From Maritimibacter fusiformis (lineage in GTDB: Bacteria > Pseudomonadota > Alphaproteobacteria > Rhodobacterales > Rhodobacteraceae), in NCBI RefSeq assembly GCF_008086115.1, contig NZ_VSIY01000003.1, positions 248,001 to 312,000 on the forward strand: a stretch of 64,000 bases of DNA. The letters are read 5' to 3'. Of the stretch, positions 8,548 to 16,361 are shown piece by piece (position 1 is the first letter of the stretch; each line of letters starts with the position of its first letter). Under the pieces are notes generated by a model. That model saw only the letters and a program-made list of their open reading frames with translations, was not told the origin of the DNA and made no database searches. The position numbers were made by a program, and so were the translations under genes.

Positions 8548-9939
8548 CTACTCGGCCGCCAGCGCCCGCGCCGCCGCCGCCGTGCCCGGCCCGACAATGG
8601 CATCCAGCGCCCCGGTGTAGAGCCCGCGGGCGGCCAGGATCTTCTGGAACTCCAGCGCGGTGGCATTGTCCCAGCCGAACGGCGCCCCGGCGCGCATTTC
8701 CTCGAACGTGATATCGCCGGTTTCCATCGCCTTGACGTAAAGCCCCGCCGCGATTCCCGGGCTGTAATCGACGCCGCGCCCGGTTTCATAGAAGGTGCCC
8801 ATCCGCGCGATCGCCGGGGCAAAGCCGGTGCGCGACACGATCCGGGTCAGGCGCACCTGTTCCTCGGGATCGTCCGACAGGCCGAAACTCGGGTCGGCGT
8901 AAAGCGCCGACAGCGCCAGCGCCGCGTCGAGATTTCCCGCCTCGGTGGCCCGGGCATAGAGCGTCAGCGCCCGTGTCCGGTCGGGAATGCCAAGCGCCGC
9001 ATCCGCCCGCCCGGGCACGCCGTCGCCCCGATGATAGACCTGCGCCAGCCGGAACTGCGCGAAGTGATAGCCTTGTTCCGCCGCCCGGTTCAGCAGCTCG
9101 ACCATGCGGCCCGCGTCCTGCGGCACGCCCTGCCCGACCTGGTGCAACAGCGCCAGCGTGGTCATCCCCGCCGCGTCATTCAGGTCCGCCGCCGCCTGGT
9201 AGTGGCCGACCGCCGCCTTGATGTCCTGCCCGCCCGGCGCCACGCCGAACAGGAAGGCATCGCCCAGCCGGGTCTCGGCGGCGCCCAGCCCGGCGTCGGC
9301 GGCGCGCATCAGAAGGTCGAACATCGCCTGCGCATCGCCCCCGGCGCGCGCGATGGTGGCGGCATGAAAAAGCACCTCGGGGTCGGCGTTGTCGGCCTCG
9401 GCGGCGACCGCGCAGAACGGCGTGGCGCGCGCCAGCGTCTCCTTTTGCGAGGCCGCATCCACCGCCGCCGCCGGCACGCCTGCGTCCGCCGGCCCGGCAA
9501 TCGCCAGACACTTGGCCGCCGCCTCGGCCAGCGGGTCGGGGGCGGCCTCGGGGCTGGCCGCCGGGGCCGCAGCCCCGGTTCCGCCATCCGCCATCGCGCC
9601 GACCTCGGCGTCACCTTCGGGCTCAGCCTCCGGCGCGGTCCCTGCATCAGCGCCGGGCGCCTCGTCACCGGCCTCTGCCGGGGCCGGCTGGCCGTCGCCG
9701 GCGACGAAGGGCACGGCGGCGCCCGCATCGGCGTCCTGCACCGGTTCGCCGTCCGGGGGCGTGCCTTCGGGCGGCGCCTTGAGCGGGATCGCCGCCGCGG
9801 CATCGGCGCTTTGCACCGGCGCACCGCCATCCGCGAGCGCCGCCCCCAGCGCCGTGCCCACCGTCGAGCCTGCATCCTGCGCCAGCGCGGCGACGGGCAG
9901 CACCAGCCCGAGCGCAACCATTTTCCCAAACACCTTCAC
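8548..9939 (-). CDS. exported Sel1-repeat protein with peptidoglycan-binding-like tail
   Basis: The 463-residue protein starts with a signal peptide (MKVFGKMVALGLVLPVAALA, cleavage after AQ), followed by an Ala/Pro/Asp-rich linker of about 120 residues. The linker contains an internal duplication (PVQSADAAAAIPL and PVQDADAGAAVPF). From about residue 185 on there are Sel1/TPR-like helical repeats (for example MVELLNRAAEQGYHFAQFRL). The last 40 residues resemble the end of a peptidoglycan-binding domain (LYTGALDAIVGPGTAAA). Sel1 proteins are usually periplasmic scaffolds. It is monocistronic, convergent with the helicase gene and divergent from the UbiA gene. Exact role unknown. Confidence 0.68.
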   Translation of the reverse strand: MKVFGKMVALGLVLPVAALAQDAGSTVGTALGAALADGGAPVQSADAAAAIPLKAPPEGTPPDGEPVQDADAGAAVPFVAGDGQPAPAEAGDEAPGADAGTAPEAEPEGDAEVGAMADGGTGAAAPAASPEAAPDPLAEAAAKCLAIAGPADAGVPAAAVDAASQKETLARATPFCAVAAEADNADPEVLFHAATIARAGGDAQAMFDLLMRAADAGLGAAETRLGDAFLFGVAPGGQDIKAAVGHYQAAADLNDAAGMTTLALLHQVGQGVPQDAGRMVELLNRAAEQGYHFAQFRLAQVYHRGDGVPGRADAALGIPDRTRALTLYARATEAGNLDAALALSALYADPSFGLSDDPEEQVRLTRIVSRTGFAPAIARMGTFYETGRGVDYSPGIAAGLYVKAMETGDITFEEMRAGAPFGWDNATALEFQKILAARGLYTGALDAIVGPGTAAAARALAAE

Positions 9940-10099
9940 GACACCGATCCCCCTTCAGAACACTCCCCAATTGCTAGCCCGGTCGTGGCCATGTGTCCAC
10001 AGCGCGCCGCGCCGCAACCCCTTGTGCCGAGAGGCGATTGTCTTGCCGCGCCAGACCGGGCAAGGTGCCCAAAACCGCCGCGAACCGCCGGAGCCCGCA

Positions 10100-11326
10100 T
10101 TGGACACCACCCCGCGCCAGAGCGCACCGCCCCTGATCCTCGACCTCGACCGCGACCTGATGCGCGGCAACCTGCGCGCCGAAATGTTCTGGGACGCGGT
10201 CGGCGACGACTGGCGCGCGCTGCTGGGCCGGCGCGACGGTGTGCTGCCCGACCCGGCCCGCCTGCCCGTCGACGAGGCCGCGCGCAGCGCCGCCGAGGCC
10301 GCCCGCGCCGAGGGCCGCGCCGTTCTGCTGGCCGACAGCGGCGCGCCGGAACTGGCCGCCGCGATGGCCGCGCACCTGGGCTGGTTCGACGGGATCGAGC
10401 CGGGCCGCGCCCGCACCCCGCCCTCCAGCCCGCCCGCGAAAACGCCGCTCATGCCCACGCTCCTGCGCCAGATGCGGCTGCACCAGTGGGTCAAGAACGT
10501 GCTGGTGTTCCTGCCGCTGCTCGCCGCCCATGCCTTCGACCCGGCGTCGCTGGGCTGGGCGGCGTTGGCCTTCGTCGCCTTCGGCCTGATCGCCTCGGGG
10601 GTCTACGTGCTGAACGACCTGACCGACCTTGCCGCCGACCGCCGCCACCGCACCAAGCGCAACCGCCCCTTCGCCTCGGGCGCGCTGCCCCTGCGCTTCG
10701 GGTTTCCGATGCTGGCCGGGCTGGTCGGCGCGGGGTTCGCGCTGGCCGCCGTCGTCTCGCCGGCGCTGGTCGCGGCGCTGGCGGCCTATTTCCTGCTGAC
10801 CACCGCCTATTCGATGCACCTCAAGGGCCAGTTGGCGGTCGATATCATCGTGCTGGCGATGCTCTACACCATGCGCATCGTGGCCGGCGCAGCGGCGACC
10901 GGTATCGTGCCCTCGGTCTGGCTGCTCAGCTTTTCGGTGTTCGTGTTCCTGTCGCTGGCCGCGGTCAAGCGGCTGGCCGAACTGGTCGACCTCGACAGCC
11001 GCCCCGGCGCCAAGGCCGCCGCCGGGCGCGCCTACACCGTCGAGGACCGGCCGATCGTCGCGATGATCGCGACCTCGGCGGGGTTCCTCGCGGTGCTGGT
11101 GCTGGCGCTTTACCTCGACACGCCCGAGGTGCGCGCGCAATACGACCAGCCGATGGTGCTCTGGGGCATCTGCCTGGTGCTTTTGTTCTGGATCAGCCGA
11201 ATCGTCCTGCTCGCCCACCGCGGCCTTGTCGACCAGGACCCGGTGGTGTTCGCCCTGACCGACCGGGTGAGTCGCGTCTCGGCCATCGTCATGGCCGGGC
11301 TTTTCGCCGCCGCGATGATCGCCTGA
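10100..11326 (+). CDS. UbiA-family prenyltransferase with degenerate HAD N-terminus
   Basis: The 408-residue protein joins a short HAD-like head (residues 1-105) to a UbiA membrane prenyltransferase (about 120-408). The UbiA part shows the first aspartate motif NDLTDLAADRRHR and the second conserved loop around YTMRIVAGA, with about eight membrane helices. Close relatives are decaprenyl-phosphate phosphoribosyltransferase-like enzymes. The HAD head keeps DLD of motif I, but the consensus DxDGT is DLDRD, and the distal GDxxxD motif is absent. The start is a TTG at 10100 with GGAG six bases upstream; no ATG fits. A stem-loop terminator follows directly. The substrate cannot be read from the sequence. 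Confidence 0.75.
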   Translation: MDTTPRQSAPPLILDLDRDLMRGNLRAEMFWDAVGDDWRALLGRRDGVLPDPARLPVDEAARSAAEAARAEGRAVLLADSGAPELAAAMAAHLGWFDGIEPGRARTPPSSPPAKTPLMPTLLRQMRLHQWVKNVLVFLPLLAAHAFDPASLGWAALAFVAFGLIASGVYVLNDLTDLAADRRHRTKRNRPFASGALPLRFGFPMLAGLVGAGFALAAVVSPALVAALAAYFLLTTAYSMHLKGQLAVDIIVLAMLYTMRIVAGAAATGIVPSVWLLSFSVFVFLSLAAVKRLAELVDLDSRPGAKAAAGRAYTVEDRPIVAMIATSAGFLAVLVLALYLDTPEVRAQYDQPMVLWGICLVLLFWISRIVLLAHRGLVDQDPVVFALTDRVSRVSAIVMAGLFAAAMIA

Positions 11327-11347
11327 CCCCGAAAACGGGGCCTTTTT
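11327..11347 (+). terminator. rho-independent terminator after UbiA gene
   Basis: CCCCG (11327-11331) pairs with CGGGG (11336-11340) around an AAAA loop and is followed by CCTTTTT. It begins at the base after the stop codon, so it fits as the terminator of the prenyltransferase gene. Confidence 0.75.
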
Positions 11348-11500
11348 CGCCCTTCTGCGACGCCCCGCCGCAGCCAAAGGGGCGATTTCGCGCCTTTTGG
11401 CCCGGTTTGCGGCGAATATCCGCCAATGGCGCAGAAATCTGCCCATCCTCGAAAAGTGGCATTATTGTGTTCTTAAATTCGAGGGGATACGAGCGCGGAC

Positions 11501-13237
11501 ATGATCCGACAAGCTCAGAACACAGTGAAGACCGAGACCAACCGTCCTTGGCCCATGCGCCGGGTCGCGCTTGGCGCGTCCGGGGGGCTCGCGGTTCTGG
11601 CGCTGTCCGCCAGCGCCAGCTATCTCGCGGTCGATGCACTCTATCCCCGCTATCTCGCCGCCTTCCACGCCCCGGCCGATCCCGCGCCGCAGCCGGCCCC
11701 CAAGGCGACCGCCGAGGAAAAGCCCGCCTTCGTCCTCTACACCAAGCAGACCGTCGGGGTGGACCGGGCCGACTGGACCCCGGCTCTGGCCGCCGACATG
11801 ACCGCGCCGCGCTGGCCGGGTCTGCCCGAGGAACTGGACGGCGTCCCCGAATTGCGCAGCGCGACGCTGGACGCGGCGGACTGGGGCGACACCGCCCCCG
11901 CGACCGCGCCCGCCACGCCGCCGCGCGGCCTGGGCGGCGAGATCGTGATGTCGTCGATGTCCTCGCCGACGATCCCGACCGACGAGATGTCCGCCGGCAT
12001 GCCCGCGGGGGCGCTGGCCGCCATGGCCGACCTGCCCGGCCGCCTGATCGCCGCCGCCACCCCCGCGGCACTGGCCGCCCTGACCTCCGGCGCGGCCTCC
12101 AGCCTCGCCCCGGCGACGCTTGCCTATGGCCGCGCCGATACCCCGGCGCCGGACCAGCCGCAGCCCGAGATCGAACTGGCCGCGCTGACCACCGATATCG
12201 ACCTCACCCCCGACCTGCGGCCCGAGCCGCGCCCGGAACTGCCGCCCGCCGCCGCTGTTGCGCCTATGGTGACCCCGGCCCCGGACGCGCCGACCGACCT
12301 GGCGGTGATGACCTCGCCGCGCCCCGAAGCCCGGCCCGCCGACCTGCGCATCGCCGTGGCGGCACCGGCCCCGGCGGCTACGCCCGCCCCGGTCGCCGCC
12401 GCGCCCGAGGCGCAGGTGATCCCCGCCGCCAGCCGCGCGACCCCGCGCGTCTCGGGCAACGGCTGTGGCCGCAACCACGCCCGCGCGATGCCGCGCCGGC
12501 CCGCGGGCGCCCCCGCCGCCTCGGCCTTTTTCGCCGCCCTTGGCGACGGATCGGGCGGTGGCCGCGACAACCGCATCATCAACGAGCTGGCCCGCGGCAA
12601 CATGCCCGCATTCCTGCACGAGCTTGAGCCGGTGGTGTTTCGCGGCCCCGATGCGCGCGGCGCCCAGACCGAGATCGTCATCTGCGTGACGCCCGACTAC
12701 CTCGCGCTCGGCTCCGACAATGATTTCGTGCGCGTGCCGCTGGGCCTGCCCGCCGCCGCAGCCATCGCCGGGCAGTTCGGCATGACCCTGCCGACCCCGC
12801 GCATGGTCGACGCGATCTATGCCCAGGCGCGCGTGCGCCTCAGCCCCGCGCCGATGACGCCGGGCCCGCAGATGTCCTCGACCAGCTATTTCCTGCGCCA
12901 CAACGCCACCATCGAAGGCCAGCGCCAGGGCCGGGGCGGGCTGATCTCGGGCCACAAGAAAGACGTGGTGATGGCCAGCCGCATGGCATCGAACCCCGGG
13001 CGGGTGGCGATCTATGGCTGGCACCGCGCCTCGGGCAACCCGATCCAGCCGGTCTCGACCGTGCACGGGGCCAGCTATGCCGATTACAGCCACGGCATCC
13101 GGCTGGTCAGCCGCACCGCCTATCTGAACGGCAAGGCGGTCGATATCGACGAGCTTCTGGGGTCGGGCCGCTATGCCTATCTGCTCAACAGCGATGGCCC
13201 GCTGCCGGGCCCGGTGATCCGCATCGCCTCGCGCTGA
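11501..13237 (+). CDS. membrane-anchored protein of unknown function
   Basis: The 578-residue product has a single N-terminal hydrophobic segment (about residues 25-48), then a long Ala/Pro-rich low-complexity region to about residue 330. A folded C-terminal domain follows, with motifs such as ELEPVVFRG, CVTPDYLALGSDNDF, YFLRHNATIEG and YGWHRASGNPIQPVS. The C-terminal motif order looks like a peptidase- or amidase-type periplasmic domain, but no catalytic signature is certain. The topology is that of a protein anchored in the inner membrane with its domain in the periplasm on a flexible stalk. The gene is monocistronic with a terminator behind it. I do not recognise the family. Confidence 0.6.
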   Translation: MIRQAQNTVKTETNRPWPMRRVALGASGGLAVLALSASASYLAVDALYPRYLAAFHAPADPAPQPAPKATAEEKPAFVLYTKQTVGVDRADWTPALAADMTAPRWPGLPEELDGVPELRSATLDAADWGDTAPATAPATPPRGLGGEIVMSSMSSPTIPTDEMSAGMPAGALAAMADLPGRLIAAATPAALAALTSGAASSLAPATLAYGRADTPAPDQPQPEIELAALTTDIDLTPDLRPEPRPELPPAAAVAPMVTPAPDAPTDLAVMTSPRPEARPADLRIAVAAPAPAATPAPVAAAPEAQVIPAASRATPRVSGNGCGRNHARAMPRRPAGAPAASAFFAALGDGSGGGRDNRIINELARGNMPAFLHELEPVVFRGPDARGAQTEIVICVTPDYLALGSDNDFVRVPLGLPAAAAIAGQFGMTLPTPRMVDAIYAQARVRLSPAPMTPGPQMSSTSYFLRHNATIEGQRQGRGGLISGHKKDVVMASRMASNPGRVAIYGWHRASGNPIQPVSTVHGASYADYSHGIRLVSRTAYLNGKAVDIDELLGSGRYAYLLNSDGPLPGPVIRIASR

Positions 13238-13260
13238 CCTGACCGCAACGACCACGAAAA

Positions 13261-13286
13261 GACCGCCCGGCACTGCCGCGGCGGTC
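13261..13286. terminator. bidirectional stem-loop between convergent genes
   Basis: GACCGCC (13261-13267) pairs with GGCGGTC (13280-13286), with an inner GGC/GCC extension. It is preceded by AAAA and followed by TATTCTT, so it can terminate transcription from the left gene and, read in reverse (followed by TTTT), from the right. Confidence 0.7.
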
Positions 13287-13317
13287 TATTCTTGTGGCTG
13301 CCCCCCGCGCAAACGAA

Positions 13318-13343
13318 ACGCGCCGGAGTCTCCCCCGGCGCGT
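13318..13343 (-). terminator. terminator of the SUMF1/glycosidase-like operon
   Basis: ACGCGCCGG (13318-13326) pairs perfectly with CCGGCGCGT (13335-13343). Read on the minus strand the stem is followed by TTTCGTTT. It lies 26 nt beyond the stop codon of the minus-strand gene ending at 13369. Confidence 0.75.
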
Positions 13344-13368
13344 GCGTCCACGTCGTCCCTGGCAGGCG

Positions 13369-14352
13369 CTACTTCACGTCACGAAAACACCTGAACCCGA
13401 GGTGATAGTTGCGGTGGCTGCCCACCGACATCACCGGGCTGCCGTGCCAGTAGGGTGCGCGCCAGCGGGCCCATTCCTCGTGCGCGCGCACGCTGTCCCA
13501 GATGAACCAGCTTCCCTTCATCTCGGTCACGCCCAGCTTGGTCGAACCGCGGCTGGCCATCTGGTCGGGCGCCAGCGGCAGGTTCATGTGCTCGGCGGCG
13601 TTGCCCTCGAGGTCATAGACCCCCAGCGCGCTGCGGCAATTCGGGAAGCTCCCCACCGGATAGGTGTTCGAGCCGCACCCGGTCCAGCTTCCGCCGTTGC
13701 AGCCGGGCGATTTCTGGCTGCCCTGGGCGCAGATGCCACGCTGCCACTGCGGCCCGTAGGTCCAGTTCTTGACCTGCCCCCACTTGGCGTTATGCCAGGC
13801 CCGCATCGCGCCGTGCGAACCCAGGTCGAAGCGGTAGTCTGGCTCCAGCAGCGCCCCCGCCGCCGCGCCTTCCCATTCATGCGCATCGCCCATCCGCTTG
13901 CCCTCGGCGGCGCAGACCAGCGCGGCCTCGCGCGCGCTGATCCAGGTCACCGGATAGGCCAGCGGCACGTTGGGATATTCGAACATGTCGACGCAGACCT
14001 TGGCATCCTCGGGCTGCTCGGTCGCCGGATCGTAAAGCGGCGCCATGTATTTGCGCCCGCAAATCCGCTCGAACTGCGCGTTGCGGTAGTATTGGTAGGC
14101 ATCCTGCGGCAGCCGCGCCTGCGCCTCGGCGGGCGTCATCGGATGGCGGGTGATCGCGGGATTGCCCTGGCCGGCCATGCCCGAAGCGTTGAAGATCTCG
14201 CGGATGCGGGCGATCTGGCCCGAGGTCACGCCGCGTTTCTCCTGCATCAGGCGAAACATCGCCTCGTTGTTCTCGGCCAGCGTCCCCGCGCCTGCGGGCG
14301 CTGCAAACGCCAATCCCAGTGCCAGCCCGAGGGCCGCTATCGCTCCACGCAT
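13369..14352 (-). CDS. SUMF1/FGE-like (EgtB/PvdO fold) exported protein
   Basis: The 327-residue protein has an N-terminal signal peptide (MRGAIAALGLALGLAFAAPAGA) and a formylglycine-generating-enzyme-like fold. Typical stretches are YPVTWISAREAALVCAAEGK, GVYDLEGNAAEHMNLP and the C-terminal LGFRCFRDVK. It has an unusual cysteine-rich loop (several Cys between about residues 205 and 235), where classical proteins have a simple NC...TxPVG stretch. Family members oxidise cysteine to formylglycine, act as EgtB/PvdO-type non-heme iron enzymes, or serve as binding folds. Which applies here is not clear. It lies 4 nt behind the next gene upstream in the same operon, so the two products probably act together in the periplasm. 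Confidence 0.75.
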   Translation of the reverse strand: MRGAIAALGLALGLAFAAPAGAGTLAENNEAMFRLMQEKRGVTSGQIARIREIFNASGMAGQGNPAITRHPMTPAEAQARLPQDAYQYYRNAQFERICGRKYMAPLYDPATEQPEDAKVCVDMFEYPNVPLAYPVTWISAREAALVCAAEGKRMGDAHEWEGAAAGALLEPDYRFDLGSHGAMRAWHNAKWGQVKNWTYGPQWQRGICAQGSQKSPGCNGGSWTGCGSNTYPVGSFPNCRSALGVYDLEGNAAEHMNLPLAPDQMASRGSTKLGVTEMKGSWFIWDSVRAHEEWARWRAPYWHGSPVMSVGSHRNYHLGFRCFRDVK

Positions 14353-14356
14353 CGGC

Positions 14357-16120
14357 TTAGTCCTTTCGCAACAGATAGAAGAAATCCCGGTTGTCCGAGA
14401 ACCCGACGAAACGCGGAATGCGCCCGCCGTTGTCGCTCGGGTCGCTGTCGGCCATGTAGCGGCTGAGGTGCATCGGCTCGAGCCCGTCGCCCGAGGCGTT
14501 CTTGCGATAGACCGCCATATAGGTCAGCTCCGGCGAGTTCATGTCCAGAAGCATCGCATAGTCGCAATCATAGGCCTGGAAGGTGCGCGCCATCGCCGAG
14601 GGCGTGACGGAGGAGAAATAGGCGTAGATCAGGAACTTGCGATCGCCCGCGGTCTTGAGGCAGGTGCCCGAACGCAGCGTGCGCAACTGCGCGTCCGCCG
14701 AACCGGACCAGTTGCCGCCGCCCCAGGACGTGACCCGGTCGCCCGGCACCGAACGCCCCGCCTCGTCGCGCGTGACCACCGGCACGCCGTTCTGGCGGGC
14801 ATAGCGGATGCGCGGGATCAGGACGTTGTCGGCCTCGCTCCAGGTCTTCATGTGGACCGAGCCATCGTCGAGCACATAAAGCGTGGCCAGGTTCTCGATC
14901 AGCCGGCTGAAGGTCACGCCGTTCGAGATGAAACCGTAGTGGTGCCCCCGGTTGAAGCCCGCGTAGTCCGAGAACCGATAGGCGCCGTGGTCACGCTTGA
15001 AGCCGCCGGCAAAGGCGCCGACCACGCGGCTGGTCAAGGACGGCGGCAACATGCCGTTGCGCACCAGCGGGTCGGCGGTGGAAAACCCGTCCGGGCCGGG
15101 CAGGTTCCAGTCGCCCGCCTTGCGTTGCGGCCGCGACGACCAGCCCACACCGGGGTGATCGGTGCCCAGTTCATAGCCCAGCTCGAACCGGCCCAGATCG
15201 AAGGCCACGAGGTAGACATCGGCGTTCTGCTCGACCCCATCGAGCCAGTTGGCGCCGTTGCGCTCGGCCTGGATCTCCTGCGCCACCATGCCGGGCTGCA
15301 TCACGCTGGCAAAAACCCCGTCCTGGCCCTCGACCGCATACCAGCTTCCGGCCTCCATGCCGCCCTCGGCGCCGGTCACCGGCAGGCCCATCGCGGTGCG
15401 CATCACCGGCTGGCGCGACAGATCGGCGGTGCCAAGGGCCGCCACCACCGCGCCGGTGTCACCGTCATCGACCGTGGTGGCGTTTTCGAGGAAGGCATCC
15501 TCGAAGAAGGTGCCCTTGATCAGGTTCACCAGCTTGTCGCCGAACACCACGTTGTTGCGCAGGAAATCCGACACCGCCTCGCGGTTGGTGCGGCTGCCTG
15601 AGACGCGGTTGCGCAGATAGATCCTCTGCTCGCAGATCGGCGCGTAGGGCAGCGCACTCTGCGACGCGCGTGCCAGCGCCGAGGGTTCGCCCGCCCAGGG
15701 CCGGCAGGTCTCGGCGCCGCCATTGCCCTCGATCATCAGCGCGGGGTCTGCCCCGCCCTCGAGCGACAGGAACCAGGTCTCGGCATCGGCATTCTCGAAG
15801 TGAAAGCTCTGCACCCGGCCCTGGCCCTCGGGCGGGACGATTTCCAGCAGGTACCAGCGGTTGACCATCGGGGCCAGCGAGGTCAGGCGCAGCGCGCCGC
15901 CATCCGCCGTCGCCACCTCCTCGACCGCGCGCATTGGGGCGAACTCGATCACCGAAGGCACGGTGTCGCCGGAATAGACCTCCCATTGCGCCGCCAGCGT
16001 GGCGGCATCGGGGGCCGGAATGCCCTCGGCGCCCGCCAGCGTGGGGGCCAGCGTCGCGGCCAGCGCCGTCGCGCAGCCCGCCGCCATCCCGGCCATGTGT
16101 CGGGTCAGACCAGATACCAT
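14357..16120 (-). CDS. exported protein resembling phosphodiester glycosidases (NAGPA/DUF2233-like)
   Basis: The chosen start (ATG 16120, with GGAG six bases upstream) gives 587 residues with a signal peptide (GMAAGCATALAATLAPTLAGA). The C-terminal half follows the order of the NAGPA/DUF2233 domain: a GGFKRDHGAYRF segment, HYGFISNGVTFSRL, LYVLDDGSVHMKTW, ARQNGVPVVTRDE, DRKFLIYAYFSSVTPSAM and CDYAMLLDMNSPE. In DUF2233 proteins the last segment normally reads as a glycine-rich NLDGGGSS; here it is LDMNSPE, so the active site may differ. This is a weak family match by eye. It is the first gene of a two-gene operon with the SUMF1-like protein, which suggests action on an envelope glycan or glycoprotein. 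Confidence 0.55.
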   Translation of the reverse strand: MVSGLTRHMAGMAAGCATALAATLAPTLAGAEGIPAPDAATLAAQWEVYSGDTVPSVIEFAPMRAVEEVATADGGALRLTSLAPMVNRWYLLEIVPPEGQGRVQSFHFENADAETWFLSLEGGADPALMIEGNGGAETCRPWAGEPSALARASQSALPYAPICEQRIYLRNRVSGSRTNREAVSDFLRNNVVFGDKLVNLIKGTFFEDAFLENATTVDDGDTGAVVAALGTADLSRQPVMRTAMGLPVTGAEGGMEAGSWYAVEGQDGVFASVMQPGMVAQEIQAERNGANWLDGVEQNADVYLVAFDLGRFELGYELGTDHPGVGWSSRPQRKAGDWNLPGPDGFSTADPLVRNGMLPPSLTSRVVGAFAGGFKRDHGAYRFSDYAGFNRGHHYGFISNGVTFSRLIENLATLYVLDDGSVHMKTWSEADNVLIPRIRYARQNGVPVVTRDEAGRSVPGDRVTSWGGGNWSGSADAQLRTLRSGTCLKTAGDRKFLIYAYFSSVTPSAMARTFQAYDCDYAMLLDMNSPELTYMAVYRKNASGDGLEPMHLSRYMADSDPSDNGGRIPRFVGFSDNRDFFYLLRKD

Positions 16121-16361
16121 TCTCAACTCCACTCGTTTCGGGCGTTCGTGACGGGGCCGAAGCGCAAGGCGGCGCACGCGCAGCCTGCGCATTGCCTGTC
16201 GGGCCATCCTGCCATCGTTCAAACGCCGATCTCCCTGCCCTCACCCCTGCCGGGTGAATCGCTCTTGTCCGGGCCATTCTACGTGCCGACGCGCCGTCGC
16301 CAAGCCCGCGCGGCAAGTCAATCGCAACCGTTGCACGGGTGACGCAGGCCACGGCCCGGCG

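Noticed and set aside
7507-12627. A 1706-residue open frame on the plus strand across the helicase, Sel1 and UbiA genes
   Set aside because: It is Arg/Gly/Pro-rich without domain signals and runs over three well-supported genes in other frames, a typical effect of high GC.
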